From assembly GCA_017961175.1 (NCBI GenBank), contig JAGCXV010000035.1:1-64000 (forward strand): a stretch of 64,000 nucleotides of DNA, given 5' to 3'. Below the pieces are notes generated by a model, which saw only the letters and a program-made list of their open reading frames with translations, searched no databases and was not told the origin of the DNA. The DNA is from Bacteroidales bacterium (GTDB lineage Bacteria; Bacteroidota; Bacteroidia; Bacteroidales; UBA932). Below, piece after piece: positions 23,718 through 32,553 of this stretch (the stretch's first letter is position 1; each line of letters opens with the position of its first letter). Both the position numbers and the translations under genes were made by a program.

Positions 23718-25974
23718 CAAGATAAAACCGTCGCTGAGGAAAATCCTCTTCTGCTGCCTTGCCCTCGGGGCTGTGCTTCTGGCCAGTGCCTGGAGCAGGC
23801 CGACCGGCAATGTCGGCAAGGGAAGGTTTGTCCTTAAAATCAGCGACACAATCGTAAAGACGGCTTACCAGCAAATGATAGACTCGCTGTTTGAGCTAAA
23901 TCTCAGCCCGGATTCCCTCAAGAAAATGGGCCTCAGCGATGCAGTCCTGTTCTCCCTGGATTCCCTGAGGAAGGCAGACTCCATCGCCCAGATAAAGGTC
24001 TATACCCCTAAGGAACTCAGGAGAATGAAGCGGGACAGCATCCACAAGCACAACGACAGCATCATCCGCAATACACCGAGAGTGCTTGACACCTACCTGT
24101 TTGCAGACAGTATCAAGTACACGAGGATATTCTCCTGGACTCACGACACCTATCTCAACAACCAGGAAATGCAGAAGATGGACACCACCTTCAACTACCA
24201 TTTCCACGACCTGCCTTTCCACCGCGATGATATCAATGCCCAGTATCTTGGAGTGAGCGGAAGCGCCGCCCTGCCTTTCAATTACCATAACAGGCAGACC
24301 AATGAACTGTTCCCGTTCTTCTCTCCATATATGACTTACACGTATATGCCTGAGAGCATACCGTTCTACAACACCAAGACCCCTTACACGGAACTCGCAT
24401 ATTACGGAACCCTGTTTGCCAACCGCCAGAAAAGCGAAGACAACATAAAGTTCCTGCACACACAGAATTTCACCCCGTCCTTCAACTTCTCCATTCTCTA
24501 CCAGAGGAACGGAGGCGGCGGACTTCTCCAGCACGAGAAGACGGATTTCAGGACATTTGCAGTCACTGGAAACTATCTGGGCAAGAAGTACATAGCCCAG
24601 GGAGGATACATCTTCTCCCGCCTCAAGAGAGAGGAAAACGGCGGCGTGGAAGATCTGAAGATGATCAGCGACACCACCATTGACGTGCGCACCGTACCGG
24701 TTTACCTGAACAACGCCAACTCCATAATGCGCCGCAACACCTTCTTCATCACCCACAGCTACGGAGTCCCTATCCGCTGGAAAGTCCAGAGAGATTCTCT
24801 GGGGAACAAGATTGCCGACACGCTTAGCACCGGTGAGGGAACAGCCACATACTTCGGGCATTACGGAGAGTACTCCGTCTACAGCAGAAGCTATACAGAC
24901 TACATAACGGACTCTGTCGGAAGCTCTCTTTACCGGGACATCTTCCTTCTGAATCCGACAACCTCGGCAGACTCGGCCAGGGTAATGAATCTGGAAAACC
25001 GCTTCTTCCTGAAAATCCAGCCTTGGAACGCGGAATCCGTGGTTTCGAACCTGGACGGCGGAATCGGCCACCAGATGCTGAACTTCTACGGTTTCAAACC
25101 TGAGTTTTTTATAAGCGGAAACCAGAACAAGACCTACAACAACATTTACGCCTACTTCGGAGCCGGAGGAAAGTTCAAGAAATACTTTGCCTGGAACGCA
25201 AGGGCAAAGGCTGACGTTGCCGGCTACTACAAGGGTAACTTCTCCCTGGATGCTGCAATGAGGTTCTCTTCCTGGGCTGTCAAGGACGGAATCCACCTTA
25301 CCGCAAAGTTCTCGTCCTCAATACGCAAGCCGTCATATTTCCTGAACAACTACACTTCCAACCACCATCTGTTCGACTACGATTTCGACAAGACAACCAG
25401 CACCCGCATCGAGGGTAAACTGGAGATTCCTCACTGGGGGCTGGAAGCATCCGTCGGATACACCTTGCTGAACAAGAACGTATATCTGGATACTCTCTGC
25501 ATCCCTACCCAGAACAACGAGGCAATGAGCATCCTTAGCGCCTATATCGCAAAGAACATAAAGGTGGGGCCTCTGCATCTGGATAACCGCATCCTCCTCC
25601 AGACTTCCTCAAAGCAGGAGATCGTTCCGCTTCCAAAAGTTGCGGTCAACCTAAGGTATTACCTTGAGTTCTATGCCGTAAAGAACATCCTGAACGTACA
25701 GATCGGAGCCGATATGACCTACAACACAAAGTATTACGCCCAGGCTTACGATCCTGCTCTGGGAATGTTCTACAACCAGGAGCGCTACAAGATCGGAAAC
25801 AATCCTTATATCGACGTATTCGTAAACCTCCAGTGGAAGAGGGCCTGCATCTTCGTCAAATGCGAGAACGTGCTGCAGGGAACCCCTAACAACGAGTATT
25901 ATTCCACTTACAGGTACATAAGGCCTCAGAGAGCCCTCAAGCTGGGCATCTGGTGGCCGTTCTACATCAGGTAA
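23707..25974 (+). CDS. Putative outer-membrane porin (Bacteroidota porin family)
   Basis: A 755-residue exported protein. An N-terminal hydrophobic segment (ILFCCLALGAVLLASAW) acts as the signal; the N-terminal ~150 residues are charged and periplasmic-looking, with DSL/DSI-rich spacing. The remainder is rich in alternating aromatic strands and ends with KLGIWWPFYIR, a terminal amphipathic strand typical of beta-barrels. This fits the 'putative porin' family found almost only in Bacteroidota. The transported solute is unknown. Overlap with pncB (11 bases) and mltF (the ATG shares the final A of its TAA stop) places it in one operon with NAD salvage and a lytic transglycosylase. Confidence 0.8.
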   Translation: MSNNKIKPSLRKILFCCLALGAVLLASAWSRPTGNVGKGRFVLKISDTIVKTAYQQMIDSLFELNLSPDSLKKMGLSDAVLFSLDSLRKADSIAQIKVYTPKELRRMKRDSIHKHNDSIIRNTPRVLDTYLFADSIKYTRIFSWTHDTYLNNQEMQKMDTTFNYHFHDLPFHRDDINAQYLGVSGSAALPFNYHNRQTNELFPFFSPYMTYTYMPESIPFYNTKTPYTELAYYGTLFANRQKSEDNIKFLHTQNFTPSFNFSILYQRNGGGGLLQHEKTDFRTFAVTGNYLGKKYIAQGGYIFSRLKREENGGVEDLKMISDTTIDVRTVPVYLNNANSIMRRNTFFITHSYGVPIRWKVQRDSLGNKIADTLSTGEGTATYFGHYGEYSVYSRSYTDYITDSVGSSLYRDIFLLNPTTSADSARVMNLENRFFLKIQPWNAESVVSNLDGGIGHQMLNFYGFKPEFFISGNQNKTYNNIYAYFGAGGKFKKYFAWNARAKADVAGYYKGNFSLDAAMRFSSWAVKDGIHLTAKFSSSIRKPSYFLNNYTSNHHLFDYDFDKTTSTRIEGKLEIPHWGLEASVGYTLLNKNVYLDTLCIPTQNNEAMSILSAYIAKNIKVGPLHLDNRILLQTSSKQEIVPLPKVAVNLRYYLEFYAVKNILNVQIGADMTYNTKYYAQAYDPALGMFYNQERYKIGNNPYIDVFVNLQWKRACIFVKCENVLQGTPNNEYYSTYRYIRPQRALKLGIWWPFYIR

Positions 25975-27068
25975 TGAGCAAATTCTGGAAGACAAAGACA
26001 ATGAGAGTGTGCGCCATAGCAGCTATGGTGCTTCTGCTTGTCTATATCTTCCTGATTGCCGGCTTCCACCCAACCCGCCCGGACAATTCCCAAAACGGCG
26101 CCCATTCTTCCATTATGGGAGACACTCTCTACTGTACCGTGATAATGGACAGCAAGATTGCTCCCGGAACCCCTGCACTCAAGTTTGCCTACGACCTTAT
26201 CCGCCAGTTCTCCATAAATCAGCGATGCAAGGTTGAAACAAACGTGGAAAAGTCTTCCCTGAGAAACTGGGAAGACCTGGCTGACAAGCTCACCGACGTC
26301 ATTATCTTCAACTCCGCAAAAGACACTATACCAGGAGCGTTCAAGGATTATCTGGTAACATCCATACCGATGGAAAATGATTATGTATGCGCAATGAGAT
26401 ATGACGACCACGCCATAATCGAAAACGTGAATTTCTGGATTACGCATATAAAGCCTACTGCCGGATACAAAAAGCTTTACGCCAAACTCCACAAGACTGA
26501 AAAAAACGGCGAGGTGTGGAACCGCCCGCCGTCCAAAGACGGCATCTCTCCTTACGATGCTCTGATAAAGAAATACAGCGAAACCATCGGCTGGGACTGG
26601 AGACTGCTCAGTGCCCTGATATACAAGGAGTCCGGATTCAATTCCGGAATCGTTTCAAGTATGGGGGCCGTAGGTCTTATGCAGGTTCTCCAGCACATCG
26701 CGGATGCTATGGGAGTGGAGAATATCTACGATCCTGAGCAGAACATCAAGGCAGGATGCAAGATTCTTGGCAAGACCCATAAGAAATACCTCTCCCAGGG
26801 AATGGACGAGGAAAACGCCCTGCTCTTCACCCTGGCTTCATACAACGCCGGAGAAGGCAGGATCCAGCAGTGCCAGAAAGTTGCCAAGGCGGAAGGCCTG
26901 AACCCTAACGTGTGGGAGAATGTGGCTTCTGTAATTCCGCTTATGGCAGACGGTTACGACAAGAACGGAGTAAAGGTTCCGCCGTTCCGCGGAGGTGCCC
27001 AGACCATGAACTACCCGGCAAGGGTAATGGGCCAGTACGAAGTCTACAAGAACGCCGTGGATGAATAA
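25974..27068 (+). CDS. mltF: MltF-like membrane-bound lytic transglycosylase
   Basis: A 364-residue protein starting at the ATG that overlaps the porin TAA stop by one base. Residues ~10-28 form a signal anchor. A periplasmic solute-binding-like domain follows (about 45-180) and then an SLT lysozyme-like domain (about 195-350) with the catalytic Glu in IYKESGFN and the family motifs MGAVGLMQVL and LASYNAGEGR. It cleaves peptidoglycan glycan strands to 1,6-anhydroMurNAc products. The E. coli MltF is an outer-membrane lipoprotein; here no lipobox is seen, so an inner-membrane anchor is more likely. Confidence 0.9.
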   Translation: MSKFWKTKTMRVCAIAAMVLLLVYIFLIAGFHPTRPDNSQNGAHSSIMGDTLYCTVIMDSKIAPGTPALKFAYDLIRQFSINQRCKVETNVEKSSLRNWEDLADKLTDVIIFNSAKDTIPGAFKDYLVTSIPMENDYVCAMRYDDHAIIENVNFWITHIKPTAGYKKLYAKLHKTEKNGEVWNRPPSKDGISPYDALIKKYSETIGWDWRLLSALIYKESGFNSGIVSSMGAVGLMQVLQHIADAMGVENIYDPEQNIKAGCKILGKTHKKYLSQGMDEENALLFTLASYNAGEGRIQQCQKVAKAEGLNPNVWENVASVIPLMADGYDKNGVKVPPFRGGAQTMNYPARVMGQYEVYKNAVDE

Positions 27069-27070
27069 AA

Positions 27071-28261
27071 TTATCTTACCCTGATTGTCTTTGACGGCTG
27101 GATCCGGCTTATGAAGTGGCAAGGTATCAGAAGTATTGCCATAATAGCCGCAAAGCACAGCACATCCGCCGCAACTATGCTCCACCAGGAGATATCTATC
27201 GGCACATAGCTTATGAAATAGTTCTCGGGATTAAGCCTGATAAACTTGAAATGCTGCTGAAGAAGGCAGAAGACAATCGCCAGCACATTTCCGATGGCAA
27301 GTCCTGTCAGCACAATCCTTGCGCTTTTTGCCAGAAAAACCTTCTTGATTCCGGAATCTTTCATTCCAAGGGACTTCAGCACCCCTATCGACGATATGTT
27401 CTCAAACAGGATAATCAGCACGCAGGAAATCATGTTGAACGCAGAAACGGCAATCATCAGTATCAGGATAATCAGCACGTTCATGTCCAGCAGCCTCAGC
27501 CAGTCCACCAGATTCCCCATATCATCATAGGATCCGGACACTCTCGGAAAGTTCTCCCCTTCCATGCCCGTATAGACAAGATGGCCTATCTGAACCTTTC
27601 GGCTCATATATTCCTTGTCGCTATGGTCGGTGAACATTATCTGATATGCGCTTGCCCTGTCTTCCTCCCATCCGTTCAAACCGTTTACCAGCTTCTTGGA
27701 ACATATCACGTAGAACTTGTCCAGGTTCTCCAGGGAAGAAGAAAACATCCCCAGAATCCTGAGCCTGCGCACCTTTACGCTCTGCCCGACAAAATAGAAT
27801 GTTGCCTTGTCACCGACTTTGAATCCGAGCAGATCTCCAAGTTTCCCAGATACATAGCAACCATCCTCCGAAATCAACGAATCCACTCCCTTGAGCATCA
27901 CTCCCTGGATATCTTCCTCAGTCTTTATCATTCCAGGCCTGTAACTTACACCCAGAACTTCCTTCACGTACGGCAGTGCAAGGATATCCTCCTTTGCAGA
28001 AAGCGGCGCCAGGGAATACTCGTCCGCATTGATATAGTCAGACCCTCCGGACGGCAGCATAACGGAAACGTTCACATCCCCTGCAAACTCCGCCATCTTG
28101 TCCAGCATCTGGCTCCTGAAGCCTCTTGAAACTGATATCGCGATGATAATGACCATAATGCTCACCGCAACAGACAGTATGGCAATGACATTGCCAAGAG
28201 AGGAAAGTCCCTTCTCCCCTCTGCTACCTATCCTGTTCGCGATAAACCAGCTCAGTCTCAT
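27071..28261 (-). CDS. FtsX/LolCE-type ABC transporter permease
   Basis: A 396-residue membrane protein with the MacB/FtsX layout: one N-terminal helix (about 24-46), a large periplasmic domain (about 50-260) and three C-terminal helices (around 265-290, 310-340 and 360-385). The N-terminal sequence SSLGNVIAILSVAVSIMVII and the LGMKDSGIKKVFLAKSA stretch after the second helix, which contacts the ATPase, match Bacteroidota LolC/LolE-like permeases of lipoprotein release. No ATPase gene is adjacent, so the partner must be encoded elsewhere. The stop is 2 bases from the convergent mltF stop. Confidence 0.82.
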   Translation of the reverse strand: MRLSWFIANRIGSRGEKGLSSLGNVIAILSVAVSIMVIIIAISVSRGFRSQMLDKMAEFAGDVNVSVMLPSGGSDYINADEYSLAPLSAKEDILALPYVKEVLGVSYRPGMIKTEEDIQGVMLKGVDSLISEDGCYVSGKLGDLLGFKVGDKATFYFVGQSVKVRRLRILGMFSSSLENLDKFYVICSKKLVNGLNGWEEDRASAYQIMFTDHSDKEYMSRKVQIGHLVYTGMEGENFPRVSGSYDDMGNLVDWLRLLDMNVLIILILMIAVSAFNMISCVLIILFENISSIGVLKSLGMKDSGIKKVFLAKSARIVLTGLAIGNVLAIVFCLLQQHFKFIRLNPENYFISYVPIDISWWSIVAADVLCFAAIMAILLIPCHFISRIQPSKTIRVR

Positions 28262-28280
28262 CCGAAAAGAAAAAAATTCT

Positions 28281-28288
28281 TAAATTTG
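28281..28288 (+). promoter_or_regulatory. -7 promoter element for tRNA-Gly
   Basis: TAAATTTG is an exact consensus match ending 10 bases before the mature tRNA 5' end. Confidence 0.5.
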
Positions 28289-28298
28289 CACTCCCAAC

Positions 28299-28374
28299 GC
28301 GGAAATAGCTCAGTTGGTAGAGCATCAGCTTCCCAAGCTGAGGGCCGCGGGTTCGAATCCCGTTTTCCGCTCCA
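28299..28374 (+). tRNA. tRNA-Gly (anticodon CCC)
   Basis: A complete cloverleaf with CCA encoded at 28372-28374. The acceptor stem GCGGAAA (28299-28305) pairs with TTTCCGC (28364-28370) and the discriminator is T. The D-arm has AGCTCAGTTGGTAGAGC and the T-arm GGTTCGAATCC. The anticodon stem TCAGC/GCTGA encloses the loop TTCCCAA with anticodon CCC at 28332-28334, which reads the GGG glycine codon. Confidence 0.95.
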
Positions 28375-28391
28375 CTTCACAAAGATAGTAA

Positions 28392-29621
28392 TTATTGATT
28401 TTGCTTGCCGGACGATTCCCTTGGAAGAATGAGATTCAGCAAGATTCCAATCAGCGATGAAAGGGCCACACCGCTCAGGGTAAAGGTTCCCGAATTAATC
28501 GCAACACCACCGATTCCTGTTGTAAGCATTATTCCTGCAATTACAATGTTGCGGGAGTTGTTGAAATCAACCTTGTTGATCATCAGGTTCTGGATACCGA
28601 CGATTGCAATGGAACCGAAAAGCAACAGCATTATGCCACCCAGTATCGCAGTCGGAATGCTCAGGAGAAAAGCCCCAAGTTTCCCCATCACGGAGAACAG
28701 TATAGCGGTAATTGCCGTTATTCTCAGCACTTGAGGGTTGGTAACACGGGTAATTTCGATAGCACCCGTTACCTCGCTGTAAGTCGTAACAGGAGGACCT
28801 CCTACCAGAGAACCGAATAGAACGGCAAGGCCATCGCCGAGTAAAGTGCGGTGAAGGCCTGGTTTATGCACAAAATCCTTCCCTACCACCTGACCAATGA
28901 CATAAATGTCTCCCACATGCTCGATTATGGAACAGAAAGCTATCGGTATCATGCAGAGGAAAGGCTCCCAGGCAAACTGTGGCATCTGCCAGTGTTCTAT
29001 GTTCTGTGGAAGAGAGATCCACTTGGCGGACAGTATGCCGGAATAATCCACCTTGCCAAGACAGATAGCTACGATGTAACCGACAAGTACTCCGGAAATA
29101 ATAGGTATCAGTTTCATCAGCCCCCTGCCGAATATCATAACCACCACAGCCACAGCCAGGGCAATTATCGCGAGCAGCCAGTTCTCCTTGGCCATATCAA
29201 CAGCCGAAGGAGCAAGAGACAGGCCTATCAGCATAATCGTAGGGCCCACAACCACAGGCGGAAAGAATCGGTCCAGGAACTTGGTTCCCCTCAGTTTAAC
29301 CAGCAAAGACACTATCAAATAAACCAGCGCGACACCAATGAAGGCTGTCAATGTTCCACCCATTCCCCATTTCTGGGAAGCAAGTATAATCGGAGGAACA
29401 AATGCAAAGCTGCTGCCCAGAAAGACCGGAACAAGCCCCTTGGAAACCAAATGGAAAATAAGAGTGCCGCAGCCTGCTGAAAACAATGCAGTTGCAGGAT
29501 CCATTCCAACCATGAGCGGAACAAGAACGGTTGCTCCGAAGGCCACAAAAAGGAACTGGACGCCTACAACTATCTTCTTCCTCGGCGACAGGCTGCCAAT
29601 GTCAAGCTGGTTGTCCTTCAC
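28392..29621 (-). CDS. uraA: Uracil/xanthine permease (NCS2 family)
   Basis: A 409-residue nucleobase:cation symporter with about 14 hydrophobic segments. Family marks are GVQFLFVAFGATVLVPLMVG at the N-terminus, the QKWGMGGTLTAF region and the conserved SIIEHVGDIYVIG with its substrate-binding Glu. I set the start at the GTG at 29621, which overlaps the proline dehydrogenase stop (TAAAGTG arrangement); an ATG at 29693 in the same frame would overlap that gene by 71 bases and add an unlikely hydrophilic tail. With uridine phosphorylase in the same operon, uracil is the probable substrate. Confidence 0.88.
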   Translation of the reverse strand: MKDNQLDIGSLSPRKKIVVGVQFLFVAFGATVLVPLMVGMDPATALFSAGCGTLIFHLVSKGLVPVFLGSSFAFVPPIILASQKWGMGGTLTAFIGVALVYLIVSLLVKLRGTKFLDRFFPPVVVGPTIMLIGLSLAPSAVDMAKENWLLAIIALAVAVVVMIFGRGLMKLIPIISGVLVGYIVAICLGKVDYSGILSAKWISLPQNIEHWQMPQFAWEPFLCMIPIAFCSIIEHVGDIYVIGQVVGKDFVHKPGLHRTLLGDGLAVLFGSLVGGPPVTTYSEVTGAIEITRVTNPQVLRITAITAILFSVMGKLGAFLLSIPTAILGGIMLLLFGSIAIVGIQNLMINKVDFNNSRNIVIAGIMLTTGIGGVAINSGTFTLSGVALSSLIGILLNLILPRESSGKQNQ

Positions 29622-29622
29622 T

Positions 29623-30795
29623 TTATTTCTGTTGTTTGCGGCGTTTCTTCTCGGCACGGAGGAGGTTGAGTTCCCTTCCGGTCTGGCCGGCAACGGAGGT
29701 GTTTTCCTCGGCTCTTCTCACAAGGTATGGAACAACGTCTTTAACCTTTGCATAAGGAACGTACTTTGTAACGTTGTAGCCCTCGTGGGCAAGGTTGAAG
29801 GAGATGTTGTCGCTCATTCCCAGAAGCTGGGCGAAGTGAATCCTTGGATCGTTGTGGGCAAGACCCTTCTCGTCTATGAGCTTGGCAAGGAGGCGGTTGC
29901 TCTCCTCGTTATGGGTTCCCATAAAGAGCTCGAAGTGGTCCAGACGGTCCATAACGTACTTGACTCCTGCGTTGTAGTTGGCATCGGTTGTTGCCTTGTC
30001 CTTGCAGATAGGATCAGGATAGCCCATAGCAGCGGCCCTGGCCCTTTCTTCCTCCATATATGCTCCTCTTACGAACTTGATACCAGCAATGTAGTTGTTC
30101 TTTACGGCATCCTCATAGATCTTCTCAAGGTAAGGCATACGGTCGTGGCGGTACATCTGCAGGGTGGCGAAGATGATAGCCCTCTTCTTGTTGTAGAGCC
30201 TCATCATCTCATCTGTCTGGGCGTCAATTGCATCCTGGAAACAATAGTCTTCGGCATCGATGATAAGCCTTACGTCATTCTCGTATGCTCTCTTGCAGAA
30301 AGCTGCAAACCTCTCTTGGTAGGCCTTGAATTCCTTTTCCTCTTCCTCGGTGAGAGGCTCCCTCTTTTCGGAAGCCTTGGAAAGAAGCTCATCGGTGATG
30401 ATAGTTGACGGCTTGAATACGGCGTATGCAAGAGCAGGGTTGCCCTTTGCAAAATCTATGGAGCGCATGGTCTCCTCAAATGTGAACTGGATACCCTCAG
30501 GGGTCTGCTTGCCCTCGGCGGAGAAATCCAGGGTGGATTTGACATTGAAACTCTGGAGATGGTCTATAGTCTTCTTGCAGTCCTCCAGGGTTTCACCACC
30601 CACAAACTGCTTGTAGAGAGTCGGTTTTACTGCCCATCCTATAGGGAAGCCTATCTTGATGGCAAGGTTGGAAGCTCCCTTGAGGAACTTAACCATACCG
30701 GGGTTCTTGATTGTATTGAATAGCAGGAGCGCATTCTTCAACTCGCCTTTGCTTTTGGAGGAGAATGCAATTTCAAGGTTATTGAAATCTACCAT
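29623..30795 (-). CDS. Proline dehydrogenase (monofunctional)
   Basis: A 390-residue FAD-dependent TIM-barrel proline dehydrogenase. Recognisable parts are TLDFSAEGK near residue 90, the substrate and flavin-binding GIKFVRGAYMEEERA and the C-terminal YLVRRAEENTS, whose arginine pair and Glu bind the proline carboxylate. The enzyme oxidises proline to pyrroline-5-carboxylate with electrons going to the quinone pool. No P5C dehydrogenase is fused or adjacent. It starts 21 bases after the udp stop and ends next to uraA, so it is encoded inside a nucleoside-salvage operon. Confidence 0.9.
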   Translation of the reverse strand: MVDFNNLEIAFSSKSKGELKNALLLFNTIKNPGMVKFLKGASNLAIKIGFPIGWAVKPTLYKQFVGGETLEDCKKTIDHLQSFNVKSTLDFSAEGKQTPEGIQFTFEETMRSIDFAKGNPALAYAVFKPSTIITDELLSKASEKREPLTEEEEKEFKAYQERFAAFCKRAYENDVRLIIDAEDYCFQDAIDAQTDEMMRLYNKKRAIIFATLQMYRHDRMPYLEKIYEDAVKNNYIAGIKFVRGAYMEEERARAAAMGYPDPICKDKATTDANYNAGVKYVMDRLDHFELFMGTHNEESNRLLAKLIDEKGLAHNDPRIHFAQLLGMSDNISFNLAHEGYNVTKYVPYAKVKDVVPYLVRRAEENTSVAGQTGRELNLLRAEKKRRKQQK

Positions 30796-30816
30796 AACGG
30801 TTATGTCTAAATTGTC

Positions 30817-31710
30817 TTATTTAAGCTTCACCAGAGTGTCGAGCACCATCTTGATGAGCTTCTCGATATAAGGATGATAATCTGTGATCGCTTCTTTGCG
30901 GTAACGGTTTGCAATGATGCAGCAAACGGTGATGGCCTCATGGCCCATCTCCTTTGCAAGACCTGCGATGGCGCTGCCTTCCATCTCGTAATTTGTTACC
31001 TTGTAGCCCTTTGCGGCAAAGCTCTCGAACTTGGCATTCATCTTAGGCATCGCCAGGCCAAGACGGAGCACGCGGCCCTGAGGACCGAAGAAACCAGGAG
31101 CGGAAATGGTCATTCCCTTAACGGTCTTTCTCTGGAAAGCCTTGATGAGCCTCTCGGAGTTCCTTACGATGTAAGGTCTTGGAAGATTAGGATCCCAGCC
31201 CATATGATCTACAAGGGCGTTTTCTATTTCCTTGTCGGTGACACTGTCGCGGTTGGCATACCAGTTGACAAGGCCGTCGCAACCGATTGAATAGTGGCTA
31301 AGTACATAAGATCCGAGCGGAATCTCAGGCTGGAGGGCGCCGCTGGTTCCGATCCTGACAAGTGTAAGGCTGCGCTTCTGATCCTTGATCTTGCGGGTGT
31401 TGAAATCGATGTTGGCAACAGCATCCAGCTCGTTCATCACGATGTCTATGTTATCTGTTCCGATACCGGTGGAAAGGACGGTAATCCTCTTCCCCTTGTA
31501 AAGTCCGGTCGTGGAAACAAACTCGCGGCTCTGCTTGGTAAACTCGATGGCTGTCATGAACTTGGCTATCATAGCAACGCGCCCAGGATCGCCGACAAGT
31601 ATCACTGTGTCAGCAAGTTCTTCAGGACGGAGATTGAGATGGTATATGGAGCCGTCGGCATTAAGGAGCAGTTCGGATGCCGCAATCTTTTTAGTTCTTG
31701 AAGTTTTCAT
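30817..31710 (-). CDS. udp: Uridine phosphorylase / nucleoside phosphorylase
   Basis: A 297-residue nucleoside phosphorylase with VILVGDPGRV (phosphate-binding Gly-Asp-Pro-x-Arg), STGIGTDN, the phosphate loop RIGTSGALQ and the ribose-binding YEMEGSAIAG. It would split uridine, and possibly other nucleosides, with phosphate. It is slightly longer than the ~250-residue E. coli Udp but typical of Bacteroidales. It is the first gene of a udp-proline dehydrogenase-uraA operon and has a consensus promoter. Confidence 0.87.
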   Translation of the reverse strand: MKTSRTKKIAASELLLNADGSIYHLNLRPEELADTVILVGDPGRVAMIAKFMTAIEFTKQSREFVSTTGLYKGKRITVLSTGIGTDNIDIVMNELDAVANIDFNTRKIKDQKRSLTLVRIGTSGALQPEIPLGSYVLSHYSIGCDGLVNWYANRDSVTDKEIENALVDHMGWDPNLPRPYIVRNSERLIKAFQRKTVKGMTISAPGFFGPQGRVLRLGLAMPKMNAKFESFAAKGYKVTNYEMEGSAIAGLAKEMGHEAITVCCIIANRYRKEAITDYHPYIEKLIKMVLDTLVKLK

Positions 31711-31732
31711 ATGGTTCTCGTTTTAATTTTCT

Positions 31733-31740
31733 CAAAATTA
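31733..31740 (-). promoter_or_regulatory. -7 promoter element for the udp operon
   Basis: The minus strand reads TAATTTTG, an exact TAnnTTTG match, 22 bases before the udp start. It is separated by only 11 bases from the divergent element at 31752. Confidence 0.5.
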
Positions 31741-31751
31741 GTAAAAAATTA

Positions 31752-31759
31752 TAAATTTG
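31752..31759 (+). promoter_or_regulatory. -7 element 5 bases before the DUF4293-like start
   Basis: TAAATTTG on the plus strand, followed by CCTCG and then the ATG at 31765. The transcript would have essentially no leader. Confidence 0.5.
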
Positions 31760-31764
31760 CCTCG

Positions 31765-32184
31765 ATGAAAAAGATAAATTACTTGACACTTATACTTGCC
31801 AGCGCCATTCTGATGGCCATTATGTTCTTCGGGGAAATTTACCGGGCATACCCGCCTTTCCTGGTGCTGACCATCATCACTTTCCTGATTTCACTGGTTA
31901 ACCTGTTCCTGATCCATCATAAAAACCTCCAGCAGAGGCTCTGCATATACAACGCCATCGTCCTCCTGGCTTATCAGATATGGATTGTCTGGCTTCTCTG
32001 GAGCATAAAAAAGAACAGCGGGCTCAGCCTGCAGAAGTTCCCCATATCGGTGGTATTCCCTATCATCTGCGTAATACTCAACGTATTGGCTGCAAGCATA
32101 ATAAGAAAGACCATCGCCGCAGAGGAATTCATGAAGGTTCTGCGGAAAAACAAGAAGAACGGCAAACTTCCCAAGAAAGGCTGA
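31765..32184 (+). CDS. DUF4293-like four-helix membrane protein
   Basis: A 139-residue protein with four hydrophobic helices (about residues 6-25, 30-52, 65-86 and 92-113) and a lysine-rich tail. Size, topology and divergence from a housekeeping gene match the DUF4293 family of Bacteroidota, whose function is unknown. The start is the ATG at 31765, 5 bases past a consensus -7 box; an upstream in-frame start at 31711 would lie before the promoter. The stop codon directly abuts the stop codon of the convergent minus-strand gene. Confidence 0.65.
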   Translation: MKKINYLTLILASAILMAIMFFGEIYRAYPPFLVLTIITFLISLVNLFLIHHKNLQQRLCIYNAIVLLAYQIWIVWLLWSIKKNSGLSLQKFPISVVFPIICVILNVLAASIIRKTIAAEEFMKVLRKNKKNGKLPKKG

Positions 32185-32550
32185 TCACTCGGTCAGAGAA
32201 TAAGTCAGATCCTTGAACACAAGGTCTTTCTCGGCGACAGTGCCATGGTGCCAGCTTTTCCCCTTTTCCTTGCTTTTTACGCGGAAGGAAAACTGGTAAT
32301 GCATAAAACCGTCGGCTGAGATTGAGTCCAAAGCCTCGATCCTTACCTTATCGACATATTCCGGCAAATGGATGTTTTCCTTGGAGGAGTAAATCTCGCT
32401 GTTGAGGATGCGCCTTAAATCATTTGCCCTCAGCGATACCTTGTTGTCTCCCTGCAGGGAAAGGAAAATCACAAGACCGATCCATCCCGCGATGAAAAGA
32501 AAGAGAAACCTGAGCCCCCATTTTTCCGCTTTGCTGAAACGTTTTTCCAT
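32185..32550 (-). CDS. Hypothetical membrane-anchored protein, 121 aa
   Basis: I do not recognise this family. One hydrophobic helix (about residues 12-30) after a basic N-terminus suggests a type II inner-membrane protein with a ~90-residue domain outside. That domain is mixed alpha/beta and charged, and has no obvious catalytic motif or cysteine. It is the last gene of a likely four-gene operon (lipoprotein, S9 peptidase, zinc-ribbon protein, this gene). Confidence 0.6.
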   Translation of the reverse strand: MEKRFSKAEKWGLRFLFLFIAGWIGLVIFLSLQGDNKVSLRANDLRRILNSEIYSSKENIHLPEYVDKVRIEALDSISADGFMHYQFSFRVKSKEKGKSWHHGTVAEKDLVFKDLTYSLTE

Positions 32551-32553
32551 TTC

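Noticed and set aside
23896..25296. A 466-codon open frame antisense to the porin gene
   Set aside because: It overlaps a complete porin gene on the other strand, has a repetitive low-information translation and lacks any promoter match.
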